From positions 1 to 21,923 of the forward strand of contig DGXZ01000076.1 in NCBI GenBank assembly GCA_002396485.1: a stretch of DNA of 21,923 bases, in the 5' to 3' direction. A program made the position numbers and the translations under genes. Positions 14,802 through 21,481 of this stretch are shown here, one piece after another. Origin of the DNA: Spartobacteria bacterium UBA5019. GTDB taxonomy: Bacteria; Verrucomicrobiota; Verrucomicrobiia; Chthoniobacterales; Terrimicrobiaceae. The first letter of the stretch is position 1, and every line of letters starts with the position of its first letter. Below the pieces are notes generated by a model. That model did not search any database. It saw only the letters and a list, made by a program, of their open reading frames with translations, and was not told the DNA's origin.

Positions 14802-15884
14802 TTAGCCGGTGACGAGATCAAGCCAGTCGGAGTTTGATTCCGCGTGCGAGCGGATTTCCTCGAGAATTTGAGGCAGGGTGGTGGCCGGTTTCCATCCCCA
14901 CGCTTCCCGGGCGAGGCCGGGGTCCAGAATCGCCCACGGGATGTCGAAAGGGCGGCTGGACGGGTCGCTGGAAATGTGATTCGGGTCGTTGACGGCGAGA
15001 GCGGGGCCGATTTTTTCCGCGCACCATGCGGAGAGTTCGCGCAGGGACATGGAGTTTTCGTGACCGCCGGCGAGGTTGATGGTGCGGGGTTTTTCCGTGC
15101 CACGGAAATCGATCTGCGTGAGGAGGAGCGGGGTGATATCCCTCGGATGCAGGCAGTCGCGGACTTGGAGTCCCGAGCCGCCGAAGCCGATGTATTTCAG
15201 GGGACGCCCAGCCCGCCAGGAGTGGATCCAAAAGGAAAAAATGCCCTGATCGGCTTTGCCAAATTGTCCCGCACCGGCGAGGACGCCGCAGCGATTGATC
15301 CAGACGGGAAATTCGTAGGCGTCGCCGTATTCGAGCGCAAGCCACTCGGAGCAGAGCTTCGTGCTGCCGTAGAGACTGATTGGCGGCGCTGTGGAGAATT
15401 GCTCAGTGATTCCGCTGCGCGACCAGCCCGGACCGGATGCGGTGGATGGCAACTCGAAGCGGGTCGGAGTTTTTTCTATCGGCAATCCTGCCAGCGCAGC
15501 GATCGAATAGACGCGACTTGTCGAGAGTAGAGTGAATCCGGCTTTCCATGTTTTGCAGAGTTCCAAGAGATTCACGGTGCCGTAAAGATTCTGGTCCACC
15601 AGATCGCGGCTCGAGGAACCATCCACCCCGGCAAGCACACTGGGATTCGCCGCGCAGTCGATGATCCAATCCACCGCCGGAAGGCTTTCGAGCAGATTCC
15701 GGTCGCGCACATCGCCGATGCGGATATCGCAGCCCAGCGCGCGGAGCGGCTCGAGATTCGTCTCGCTGCCTTTGCGGGAGAGGTTGTCGAGGCCGAGGAT
15801 TTGCAGGTCGGTCCGATGCTCGAGCAGTGTGCGTGTGATCACAGATCCCGCGAATCCGCAAATGCCGGTGAGGAGGATTTTCAT
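14802..15884 (-). CDS. Nucleotide-sugar epimerase (extended SDR, CDP-paratose 2-epimerase-like)
   Basis: This is a 360-residue extended short-chain dehydrogenase/reductase. It has the Rossmann motif TGICGFAGS (6-14), the adenine-ribose site LGLDNLSRKGSETNL (30-44), which is typical of the CDP-paratose/tyvelose 2-epimerase branch, and DCAANPSV. The catalytic Ser is in STSRVYS, and the Tyr172/Lys176 pair is in YGSTKLCSE. The C-terminal substrate domain contains GLQVRDCLHPRD and INLAGGHENSMSLREL. These enzymes epimerise the 2-position of CDP-linked dideoxyhexoses for surface polysaccharide. Exact substrate specificity cannot be assigned by eye. A second epimerase of the same broad type lies upstream on the same strand, with the small Phd-containing cassette between them. 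Confidence 0.87.
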   Translation of the reverse strand: MKILLTGICGFAGSVITRTLLEHRTDLQILGLDNLSRKGSETNLEPLRALGCDIRIGDVRDRNLLESLPAVDWIIDCAANPSVLAGVDGSSSRDLVDQNLYGTVNLLELCKTWKAGFTLLSTSRVYSIAALAGLPIEKTPTRFELPSTASGPGWSRSGITEQFSTAPPISLYGSTKLCSEWLALEYGDAYEFPVWINRCGVLAGAGQFGKADQGIFSFWIHSWRAGRPLKYIGFGGSGLQVRDCLHPRDITPLLLTQIDFRGTEKPRTINLAGGHENSMSLRELSAWCAEKIGPALAVNDPNHISSDPSSRPFDIPWAILDPGLAREAWGWKPATTLPQILEEIRSHAESNSDWLDLVTG

Positions 15885-15924
15885 GTGGTGATGGGGTTTT
15901 AGCAGGTCGTGGAAGGGTGTCGCT

Positions 15925-16185
15925 TTAGCGGTTCTGCAAGCAGTCGTTCAAAACATCAAGCGGCATGAATTTCGTTTTTCCGGATTTGTAATCGCGTATC
16001 GCCTCCATGGCAGCAGGGTTCGACATGATTTCCATCGTCTCCAACATCGCCTCGAATCTTTCCGGAGAAAGAAGGTAGGCAACCGCCTTGCCCCGTTGGG
16101 TTATGACAACGGTCTGCTCCTCTGCTTCCCGCATAATGCGTGGAAGGCTCATCTGTGCTTCTTCAACGGAATACTGGGTTGTCAT
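15925..16185 (-). CDS. Phd/YefM-family antitoxin, without an adjacent recognisable toxin
   Basis: This is an 86-residue protein with the Phd/YefM N-terminal DNA-binding pattern: YSVEEAQMSLPRIMREAEE, TVVITQRGKAVAYLLSPERF, then the toxin-binding helices LETMEIMSNPAAMEAIRDYK. Antitoxins of this type bind and repress their own promoter and neutralise RelE/Doc/VapC-type toxins. The toxin gene normally follows the antitoxin. Here the next gene, 40 bp on, is a sugar epimerase. The two small genes upstream do not look like a known toxin. It may be an orphan antitoxin or part of an unusual toxin-first module. It starts 6 bp after the stop of the 54-codon gene upstream. Confidence 0.82.
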   Translation of the reverse strand: MTTQYSVEEAQMSLPRIMREAEEQTVVITQRGKAVAYLLSPERFEAMLETMEIMSNPAAMEAIRDYKSGKTKFMPLDVLNDCLQNR

Positions 16186-16191
16186 GAGAAA

Positions 16192-16356
16192 TTACAGAAG
16201 TCTCTCAGCACATGCGTATTGGGCCTGAAGATCGGCAGGCGCCAGGCTTTCTTTGAAAAGTAGAATTTCCAATTCCATCTCTCCCGCTTCGGAATCGCCT
16301 AAAACATCGAGCAAGTTTGGCGCGATCAATCCTGGCGTGGTAACGGGATTTTCCAT
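16192..16356 (-). CDS. Small unrecognised protein preceding the antitoxin
   Basis: The frame could extend to 16410, but the ATG at 16356 gives a 54-residue acidic protein: MENPVTTPGLIAPNLLDVLG, then EAGEMELEILLFKESLAPAD and ending QYACAERLL. It overlaps the end of the 84-codon frame upstream by 31 bp in a different frame and stops 6 bp before the Phd-family antitoxin, so it is in the same transcription unit. I do not recognise a family. Either it is a separate small gene, or it is the displaced C-terminal half of the upstream frame after a frameshift. Confidence 0.4.
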   Translation of the reverse strand: MENPVTTPGLIAPNLLDVLGDSEAGEMELEILLFKESLAPADLQAQYACAERLL

Positions 16357-16580
16357 TCTTGCATGGTTTCTTTGATGCGTTCGGAAATCCAGATGGCGTC
16401 GGCAACGCATTTCACGCCTCCGGGGAGCCAGGCTTCCGAGTTGTCCGGGATTTGTTTGCGGCCTTCGGCGATGGCCGTGTTGATCGGGGGCTTGCCTTGC
16501 CAGCGCCTCAACAGGGCTTGCGACTTCAGTAGGGAGTAAAGTCGCTTTTGCCTTTCCACATCGGGACGGTATTGGCGCAT
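16326..16580 (-). CDS. Small unrecognised basic protein upstream of the antitoxin
   Basis: This is an 84-residue frame starting MRQYRPDVERQKRLYSLLKS and continuing with QGKPPINTAIAEGRKQ, WLPGGVKCVADAIWISERIK and ending PLPRQD. It begins 10 bp after the stop of the upstream epimerase and leads into the 54-codon gene and the Phd-family antitoxin, all on the minus strand. It has amphipathic helices but no motif I can assign. As the first gene of a cassette that ends with an antitoxin, a toxin or partner role is possible, but this is position only. Confidence 0.45.
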   Translation of the reverse strand: MRQYRPDVERQKRLYSLLKSQALLRRWQGKPPINTAIAEGRKQIPDNSEAWLPGGVKCVADAIWISERIKETMQEWKIPLPRQD

Positions 16581-16590
16581 GGGGAGAATT

Positions 16591-17637
16591 TTATCCGCGC
16601 GTCTTCCAGGCTTCGACGATTTGGCGGATGGTTTCGGTGAGGCTGATGGTGATGTCCCACGCCGGGTAGTGGGATTTCATTTTCCGGAGGTCGCTGTAGT
16701 AGCAGATGTGGTCTCCAATGCGGTTTTGGTCCACATAGGTGAAGACTTGTTTCTTTCCGGTGTAGGATTCGGCGATTTGGAAGGCTTCGAGGATCGAGCA
16801 GGAGTTTTGTTTCCCACCGCCGAGATTGTAGACCTCCGCGATGCGCGGGGCTTTGCAGAATTCCCACATGAAGCGGGCCACATCCTCGCTGTGGATGTTG
16901 TCGCGCACCTGCTTGCCCTTGTAGCCGTAGACCTTGTATTCGCGGCCTTCGAGATTGCACTTCACGAGGTAGCTGAGGAAGCCGTGGAGTTCCACGCCGG
17001 AGTGGTTCGGGCCGGTGAGGCAACCGCCACGCAGGCAGCAGGTGGGCATGTCGAAATAGCGTCCGTATTCTTGAACCATGACATCCGCCGCGACTTTGGA
17101 GGCGCCGAAGAGGGAGTGTTTCGATTGGTCGATTGAAAAGGATTCGGCGATGCCGTGCTCGTAAGCGGGATCGTCGTAATCCCAACGCGTGTCGAGTTCG
17201 CGGAGCGGGATGGTATTTGGCCGGTCGCCGTAAACTTTGTTCGTGGACATGTGGACGAAGGGCGCTTCGGGGCAGGCCTGGCGGGCGGCTTCGAGGAGGT
17301 TCAGCGTGCCGACGGCGTTGGTGTCGAAGTCGTCAAAAGGAATCGCAGCCGCGCGGTCGTGCGAGGGCTGCGCGGCGGTGTGGATGATGATGTCGGGTTT
17401 GACTTTGGCAACGAGGTCGAGAACGCCCTGCCGGTCGCGGATGTCGAGTTCGTGGTGGGTGAAGCCGGGGATGAGATCGGCGAGGCGTTTTTGGTTCCAG
17501 CGCGTGTCGCCTTGGGGTCCAAAAAATGCCGCGCGCTGGTTGTTGTCCACCCCGTGGATGGAACAGCCTTGGCTGGCGAAAAAAATCGAGACTTCGGAAC
17601 CGATGAGGCCGGAGGAGCCAGTGACGAGGGTTTTCAT
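16591..17637 (-). CDS. CDP-paratose 2-epimerase-like NAD-dependent epimerase
   Basis: This is a 348-residue extended SDR starting MKTLVTGSSGLIGSEVSIFF. Landmarks are the Rossmann motif TGSSGLIGS (6-14), DNNQRAAFFGPQGDTRWN, IIIHTAAQPSHDRAA, HMSTNKVYGDRPN, QSKHSLFGASKVAADVMVQE and CLRGGCLTGPNHSGVELHG. These are typical of the CDP-tyvelose/CDP-paratose 2-epimerase group, which forms sugar nucleotides for O-antigen or other surface glycans. The catalytic YxxxK appears as FGASK (Phe177, Lys181). I recall Phe here in part of this subgroup, so it may not mean loss of function, but the proton-relay Tyr is absent at this position. The first 42 codons and 50 bp of upstream sequence are duplicated at 18645-18820. 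Confidence 0.88.
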   Translation of the reverse strand: MKTLVTGSSGLIGSEVSIFFASQGCSIHGVDNNQRAAFFGPQGDTRWNQKRLADLIPGFTHHELDIRDRQGVLDLVAKVKPDIIIHTAAQPSHDRAAAIPFDDFDTNAVGTLNLLEAARQACPEAPFVHMSTNKVYGDRPNTIPLRELDTRWDYDDPAYEHGIAESFSIDQSKHSLFGASKVAADVMVQEYGRYFDMPTCCLRGGCLTGPNHSGVELHGFLSYLVKCNLEGREYKVYGYKGKQVRDNIHSEDVARFMWEFCKAPRIAEVYNLGGGKQNSCSILEAFQIAESYTGKKQVFTYVDQNRIGDHICYYSDLRKMKSHYPAWDITISLTETIRQIVEAWKTRG

Positions 17638-17687
17638 GCGATGGTGAGGATCAAGCTATTTCAAGAGACATCAGAGTAAAATCAAAA
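17512..17687. repeat. 176-bp direct repeat, copy 1 (5' end of the intact epimerase gene)
   Basis: This segment holds the first codons of the epimerase and 50 bp upstream of its ATG. It matches 18645-18820 without gaps, with 8 differences that I counted (about 95% identity), in the same orientation. The matched upstream part contains TTGATT and GAAATA spaced 17 bp apart on the minus strand, a poor but conserved promoter-like pair. Confidence 0.9.
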
Positions 17688-17795
17688 GATAGCTAGGCCA
17701 GCGAGAGGAAGACGGCTTGGGTCACCTCTTGCACTTCGTGGAAACGCTGGCAGTTGCAGGACTAGACGCAGTGGGTGTGGCTGGCGACCAGCGTT

Positions 17796-17811
17796 TAGAT
17801 CCCGTGATCTA
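17796..17811. other. Short inverted repeat downstream of the GNAT gene
   Basis: TAGATC-CCGT-GATCTA, a six-pair stem with a four-base loop, lies 11 bp after the stop codon of the acetyltransferase gene. No T-tract follows on the minus strand, so it is a weak terminator candidate. The remaining sequence between 17688 and 17822 shows nothing I can name. Confidence 0.35.
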
Positions 17812-17822
17812 GTTTGGCGGTT

Positions 17823-18308
17823 TCATGAGAGTAACTTCCGGTAGCGGTAGTCATAAAGAAGACCGTATCCCGGCGAGGATTCCTCCGGCAGAAATTCGTA
17901 TCCAAAGTGCTCGTAAAACGAGCGTGCTGTTGCCGAGGCGGTGGGACGAATTGTCGGGACGCCCCACTCGCGAGCCCGCGACTCCAATACCATCAGGATC
18001 GCCCGCCCAATTCCCCTTCGCTGGTATGATGGATGCACATAGAGCAACTCGAGATCGCCGCTCTGACGAATTGCCCCCACGCCGCAAATGATACCCGCGC
18101 AATTCGCCACCACCAGAAAGTTGTCTGGCCAGCTTCGCCACGACCGGAATTGTTCTGGCGTCTTGTTGAGGAGCCAGCGTTCGAGCGTGGGTGCGTCGTT
18201 CTGGTGGTCCGCAACGCACACCTCGGTGATGGAACGACGGAGCACTTCCACCGCTGCTTCCGTGTCGGCATCCAGAGCAGGTCGAACATCAACGCGCGCA
18301 GGACGCAT
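17823..18308 (-). CDS. GNAT-family N-acetyltransferase
   Basis: This is a 161-residue protein when started at the ATG at 18308 (MRPARVDVRPALDADTEAAV), the usual beginning of a GNAT fold with beta-1 followed by a helix. The acetyl-CoA binding motif is LELLYVHPSYQRRGIGRAIL, which includes the Q/R-x-x-G-x-G loop. Motif B follows as TIRPTASATARSFYEHFGY with the conserved Tyr. The acceptor substrate is unknown. The frame stays open upstream to 18476 and beyond, but that part lies at a recombination junction and is not needed for a complete domain. It sits between the two copies of the 176-bp epimerase repeat, so it was present or arrived when that duplication formed. Confidence 0.83.
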   Translation of the reverse strand: MRPARVDVRPALDADTEAAVEVLRRSITEVCVADHQNDAPTLERWLLNKTPEQFRSWRSWPDNFLVVANCAGIICGVGAIRQSGDLELLYVHPSYQRRGIGRAILMVLESRAREWGVPTIRPTASATARSFYEHFGYEFLPEESSPGYGLLYDYRYRKLLS

Positions 18309-18494
18309 ATGTGCTGCCGAACGCTCAGTGTAGGCACCGGCGGGCTGGCCCTGCGTTCGCTCTCGAGTTTGGTGCGACCATTCACCCAGGACGCGCTCGA
18401 CAAATCCCCGGCACTCGACCTCTTTGAGAGAGGCATACACCTGGCGATCATCACCCGCCCTCCCGGCAATATCCAATTTGACCGCCTCGTATTC
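18309..18494 (-). other. Open but unassigned stretch between GNAT gene and truncated RAYT
   Basis: The minus-strand frame of the acetyltransferase stays open here and encodes EYEAVKLDIAGRAGDDRQ, then VYASLKEVECRGFVERV and GEWSHQTRERTQGQ. The first 40 or so residues have the look of real protein rather than noise and could be the end of a gene cut by the junction at 18494/18495. I do not recognise it. Confidence 0.3.
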
Positions 18495-18570
18495 TCGTCT
18501 CCCTCCTGTCCCCTCGACTCACCACATGGTAAATCGCCCCTGCGTATTCAATTCGCAGTTGTCTTGCCAT
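18495..18570 (-). pseudogene. Truncated RAYT transposase, first 25 codons
   Basis: Starting at the ATG at 18570 the minus strand encodes MARQLRIEYAGAIYHV, followed by VSRGDRRET. This is the N-terminus of the full RAYT at 19116-20078, with Met17 replaced by Val. Homology ends at 18495 after codon 25 and unrelated sequence follows. The HUH and tyrosine motifs are missing, so it is a dead fragment. Confidence 0.85.
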
Positions 18571-18627
18571 ACACCGAACTTTTCATTTTTTTTAAATTGC
18601 GTCAATACGCGGGACTGACCCCTCTCT
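18495..18627. repeat. 133-bp repeat, truncated RAYT 5' end (copy of 20003-20135)
   Basis: This copy contains the RAYT start, its leader and the terminal motif AATACGCGGGACTGAC (18605-18620). It matches 20003-20135 in the same orientation with only a few substitutions. It is followed by a second TGACCCCTCTCT at 18632-18643, a tandem repeat of 18616-18627 spaced by AAAA. Confidence 0.88.
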
Positions 18628-18770
18628 AAAATGACCCCTCTCTTTTGGGGGCCAAAAAATGCCGCGCGCTGGTTGTTGTCCACCCCGTGGATGGAACAGC
18701 CCTGGCGAGCAAAAAAAATAGAGACTTCAGAACCGATGAGGCCGGAGGAGCCAGTGACGAGGGTTTTCAT
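18519..18770 (-). pseudogene. Chimeric ORF: epimerase N-terminus fused to RAYT leader
   Basis: The ATG at 18770 opens with MKTLVTGSSGLIGSEVSIFF and matches the epimerase for 42 codons with one change (Ser22 to Arg). The frame then crosses into the RAYT terminal motif and leader, read out of frame, and stops at 18519, giving an 83-residue hybrid. It contains the NAD-binding loop but no catalytic part, so it is a truncated duplicate and not an enzyme. The upstream 50 bp are preserved, so it may still be transcribed. Confidence 0.8.
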
Positions 18771-18820
18771 GCGATGGTGGGGATCAAGCTATTTCAAGAG
18801 ACATCAGAGTAAAATCAAAA
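18645..18820. repeat. 176-bp direct repeat, copy 2 (truncated epimerase duplicate)
   Basis: Second copy of 17512-17687. The left boundary abuts the TGACCCCTCTCT repeats of the truncated RAYT element, and the right boundary ends with ATCAAAA in both copies. The element end therefore marks the breakpoint in the epimerase duplicate. Confidence 0.9.
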
Positions 18821-18914
18821 CATTGCGCGCCACTCAAAGCCAGCGCCGCAGAGCGCTTGGGAGTTTCAAGAACGGGGTTCAGCGCGGGGAGTGATCCTGT
18901 ATTTCATAGAAGTC

Positions 18915-19094
18915 ATGCTCACCCGTGATGTGCATAAATCGACATCGTTCAAAGAGGCCGATGAATGGACAAATCGCCAGTATCAGGCGATGTCCTGCGA
19001 CGAGCGAATTCAAGCCGCCCGACTTTTGCAGCGCAGGGTGTTTGGAGCAAATCCTCCCGATGTGAGAGAGGCATGCCTGAAGAAAAGCAAATAG
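18915..19094 (+). CDS. Small conserved-looking protein of unknown function
   Basis: This is a 59-residue frame starting MLTRDVHKSTSFKEADEW, followed by NRQYQAMSCDERIQAARLLQ and ending VFGANPPDVREACLKKSK. A GTG at 18891 would add eight residues. The ATG at 18915 fits better because relatives that I recall begin just before the HK-x-x-SF-x-EAD motif. These small proteins often sit before a second gene, frequently a nucleotidyltransferase-type gene. Here the expected partner is absent and a RAYT element begins 20 bp later, on the opposite strand. It is the only plus-strand gene apart from the IS66 and IS256 remnants in this zone. Function is unknown. Confidence 0.55.
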   Translation: MLTRDVHKSTSFKEADEWTNRQYQAMSCDERIQAARLLQRRVFGANPPDVREACLKKSK

Positions 19095-19114
19095 CCTATG
19101 AAAGAGTGAAAGGA

Positions 19115-20127
19115 GTCAGTCCCGCGTATTATCGCTTTTTACACGGGCTGCCCACAGTGCCCTCCACAGAGTCTGAGGAACTCCCGCGTTCAATTCCCTC
19201 GCGATCCACGCCATCGTCATCGTTGTGCTCCGCCTTAGTTCTCCGGCCAGAAGCACCTTGTCGGCATGCCCTTTCCTGAGCTTACGGAATTCTTCCAATC
19301 CCACGCCCCGCTTTTTCAAAAACTCCCGCACGATTCCTCGCGCCTTTTCCTCCATCGTCTCTTCCAGCGCCTCACTCGTATGAATTGCCGCTTTCCCTTC
19401 GGCTCCATGCCCCATTTTGCTCAAACGCTCCACAAAATCATCAGCCCCAAATTTCCATCCCCGCCGGATCCCCTTCCAGAGCTCCTCCTCCGCGTGTCCC
19501 TCCTCCCTACTCCGCGCTGCCATCATCTCCCGAAATTCCCTGCGCCCACGTCCGCTGTCCCGCCTGATCCCCAATTCGCCAAACAAGCGCTCCACCCGCA
19601 ACCACCCGACCCTCCTCCTCGGCGACTTAAGATATTCTGGAAAACTGCTCCAAACATAATCCTCAAGGGCCTCCCCCTCGCCCATCAACCCTGCACGCAC
19701 CGGATTCAGATGCACATAGTCGCAGACCACCCGCAGATAAAAATCATCCCCTCCATCGACCAACAGCGACTTGTAGCGGCCTGCAAAAACATGCCCCCTC
19801 AACCGATGCCGCGCATTGAAACGCTGCGTGTAGGTTCCCAAAAACCACTTCATCCCGCTCACAAGCGTCGGCTTCGGCGTCTCGACCACTAGATGAAAAT
19901 GATTACCCATCAGACAATAGGCAAGAACCTCCCAACCGGCACGCTCGCACGCCTCCCCGAGCGTCCTTAAAAATCCCTTCCGGTCCTCATCATCAAGGAA
20001 AATCGTCTCCCTCCTGTCCCCTCGACTCATCACATGGTAAATCGCCCCAGCATATTCAATTCGCAGTTGTCTTGCCATACACCGAACTATTCAGATTTTT
20101 TAAATTGCGTCAATACGCGGGACTGAC
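19115..20127. mobile_element. RAYT element bounded by inverted 16-bp motifs
   Basis: GTCAGTCCCGCGTATT at 19115-19130 and its exact reverse complement at 20112-20127 enclose one RAYT gene. A third copy, in the same orientation as the right one, ends the truncated fragment at 18605-18620. The right end continues as CCCCTCTCT. No target-site duplication is evident, as expected for HUH/Y1 elements. Confidence 0.7.
19116..20078 (-). CDS. REP-associated tyrosine transposase (RAYT, Y1_Tnp/TnpA_REP family)
   Basis: This is a 320-residue single-strand DNA transposase. The N-terminal Y1 domain has MARQLRIEYAGAIYHVMSRG, the HUH-type metal site His60-Phe-His62 in CLMGNHFHLVVETP, RFNARHRLRGHVFAGRYK, and the likely catalytic Tyr121 in CDYVHLNPVRAG. 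A C-terminal region of about 150 residues contains EELWKGIRRGWKFGADDFVE and a helix-turn-helix-like end, TMAWIARELNAG. RAYTs cut and join single-stranded DNA at REP-type palindromes. The gene is complete. Its last four codons and TGA stop (NTRD-stop) are supplied by the left terminal motif, so the coding frame and element end overlap. A truncated sister copy lies at 18495-18627. Confidence 0.9.
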   Translation of the reverse strand: MARQLRIEYAGAIYHVMSRGDRRETIFLDDEDRKGFLRTLGEACERAGWEVLAYCLMGNHFHLVVETPKPTLVSGMKWFLGTYTQRFNARHRLRGHVFAGRYKSLLVDGGDDFYLRVVCDYVHLNPVRAGLMGEGEALEDYVWSSFPEYLKSPRRRVGWLRVERLFGELGIRRDSGRGRREFREMMAARSREEGHAEEELWKGIRRGWKFGADDFVERLSKMGHGAEGKAAIHTSEALEETMEEKARGIVREFLKKRGVGLEEFRKLRKGHADKVLLAGELRRSTTMTMAWIARELNAGVPQTLWRALWAARVKSDNTRD

Positions 20128-20135
20128 CCCTCTCT
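20003..20135. repeat. 133-bp repeat, intact RAYT 5' end
   Basis: This copy carries codons 1-25 of the complete RAYT, its 5' leader and the right terminal motif. It is the intact counterpart of 18495-18627. It abuts the broken 5' edge of the IS66 transposase gene within a few bases. Confidence 0.88.
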
Positions 20136-20136
20136 C

Positions 20137-21477
20137 TCAAGGCGCGAACGCATTCCTGAAAACCTGCCTGCGCAGGAGGTTGTGATCGACCCACCGGAGG
20201 TGCTTGCCGATCCAGAAAAATGGCGCCGGATTGGTGAAGAAATCAGCGAGCGATTGGACTTCGAGCCGGGGCGTTTTTTTCGCCGTCTTCTGGTGCGTCC
20301 CAAATATGTGCTCATTGGCGACAAAGAGGCGGCGCCCGTGATTGCGTCTCTGCCCGAGTGCCTGCAGGAGCGAGGCATTGCTGCTCCCGGCCTGCTTGCC
20401 ACCGTGGCGGTCTCCAAATACTGCGACCACCTTCCGCTTTACCGGCAGGAGATGATTTTCAAAACCCGCCACGGTGTGTCACTGCCGCGATCAACCCTGG
20501 CGAGATGGATGGAACTCATCGCATTTCGGTTGCAGCCCATCTACGAAATCATCCGCACCACAGTCATGGACAACAAGTATGTCCAGATCGACGAACGGAG
20601 ACGCGGGGCAGCGGCGACATAGACTGCCGTAGGCAGCCCGAGGGGTGCGCAGGCCGGGAGGCCGTAGCATCAAACCCCCGTGTCTTATCTTGAGCCCGGG
20701 AATGGCAAAACCAAACAAGGCTACTTGTGGACAGCGCATGCGCCTGGACTCGATGCGGTCTTCCACTGGGAGACGGGAAGAGGCGCCGCCTGCTTGGAAA
20801 ACATCGTTCCGGTGAACTTTCGCGGCGTGCTGCAATGCGACGCCTATGCGGCTTATCCTGCTTTCGCCAGTAAACGCGAAGGTATCGAACTGGCCGGATG
20901 CTGGGCTCACGCGCGGCGGCACTTCCATGAGGCGCGAGAGCATGTGCCACTGCGCGCCAACTGGGTCCTGTATCAAATCCAAAACCTCTACCGCATCGAA
21001 GCACGCTTGCGCGAAAGCAAGGCCGGGCCAGCATTGAGAGCGGCCGTGAGATTTAGTCAAAGTGCGATGATATTGAGCCGCCTGAAGCGGGCGCTCGAAA
21101 AAATGGAGTCCTCCCAAAGGCATCTCCCATCGAGCACATTTGGAAAAGCCATCAGCTACACCCTCTCGCACTGGGAACTTCTCACCAAGTATGTCGCCAA
21201 TGGCCGTATCGAAATCGACAACAACGGCGTGGAAAATGCGATTCGACCAACGGCCATCGGCAAGAAGAACTGGCTGTTTTTTGGAGACGCCGAAGCGGGG
21301 CAGCGCAGCGCCGTGATCTACACGATTATCGAAAGTTGCCGGCGACGAGGGATCGATCCGCATGAGTATCTACGCGACGTGCTCACCCGCATCACCGAGA
21401 CCACAAACTGGCAAGTTGCCGAACTCACGCCGGGAAAGTGGGCGGACAAGAAGCTCTCGCTGAAAACTGCGGCGTAG
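20137..21477 (+). pseudogene. tnpC: IS66-family transposase TnpC, 5'-truncated and interrupted
   Basis: Family sequence starts abruptly at about 20137-20140 with RRERIPENLPAQEVV, directly after the RAYT right end, so about the first 100 residues are missing. It continues with RPKYVLIGDKEAAPVIA and YCDHLPLYRQEMIF to YVQIDE, the first acidic residue of the DDE set, at 20595. A 78-bp insertion with an in-frame TAG (20620-20622) then breaks the frame. The gene resumes at 20674 with TPVSYLEPGNGKT, LQCDAYAAYP (second Asp) and DNNGVENAIRPTAIGKKNW (Glu), and ends with DKKLSLKTAA before a TAG. Removing the insertion restores the frame exactly, so the insertion came into a good gene. With the 5' end lost the copy cannot make a full TnpC, and TnpA/TnpB are absent. 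Confidence 0.88.
20596..20673. repeat. 78-bp palindrome-rich insertion inside tnpC
   Basis: The segment separates the codons for IDE and TPV of TnpC. It contains the hairpin CTGCC-GTA-GGCAG (20624-20636) and the palindromic GGCC-GGGA-GGCC (20652-20663), is GC-rich and is exactly 26 codons long. Structure and size fit a REP/MITE-like short repeat that was mobilised by an outside transposase. Confidence 0.7.
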
Positions 21478-21481
21478 ATGC

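Noticed and set aside
18300..18345. Sequence around ACGCTCAGTG/GCCGAACGCT resembling an integron attC site
   Set aside because: The required RYYYAAC and GTTRRRY core pair with a large palindrome is not present.
20491..21363. 290-codon minus-strand frame opposite tnpC
   Set aside because: It is antisense to the IS66 transposase, whose DDE motifs establish the plus strand as coding.
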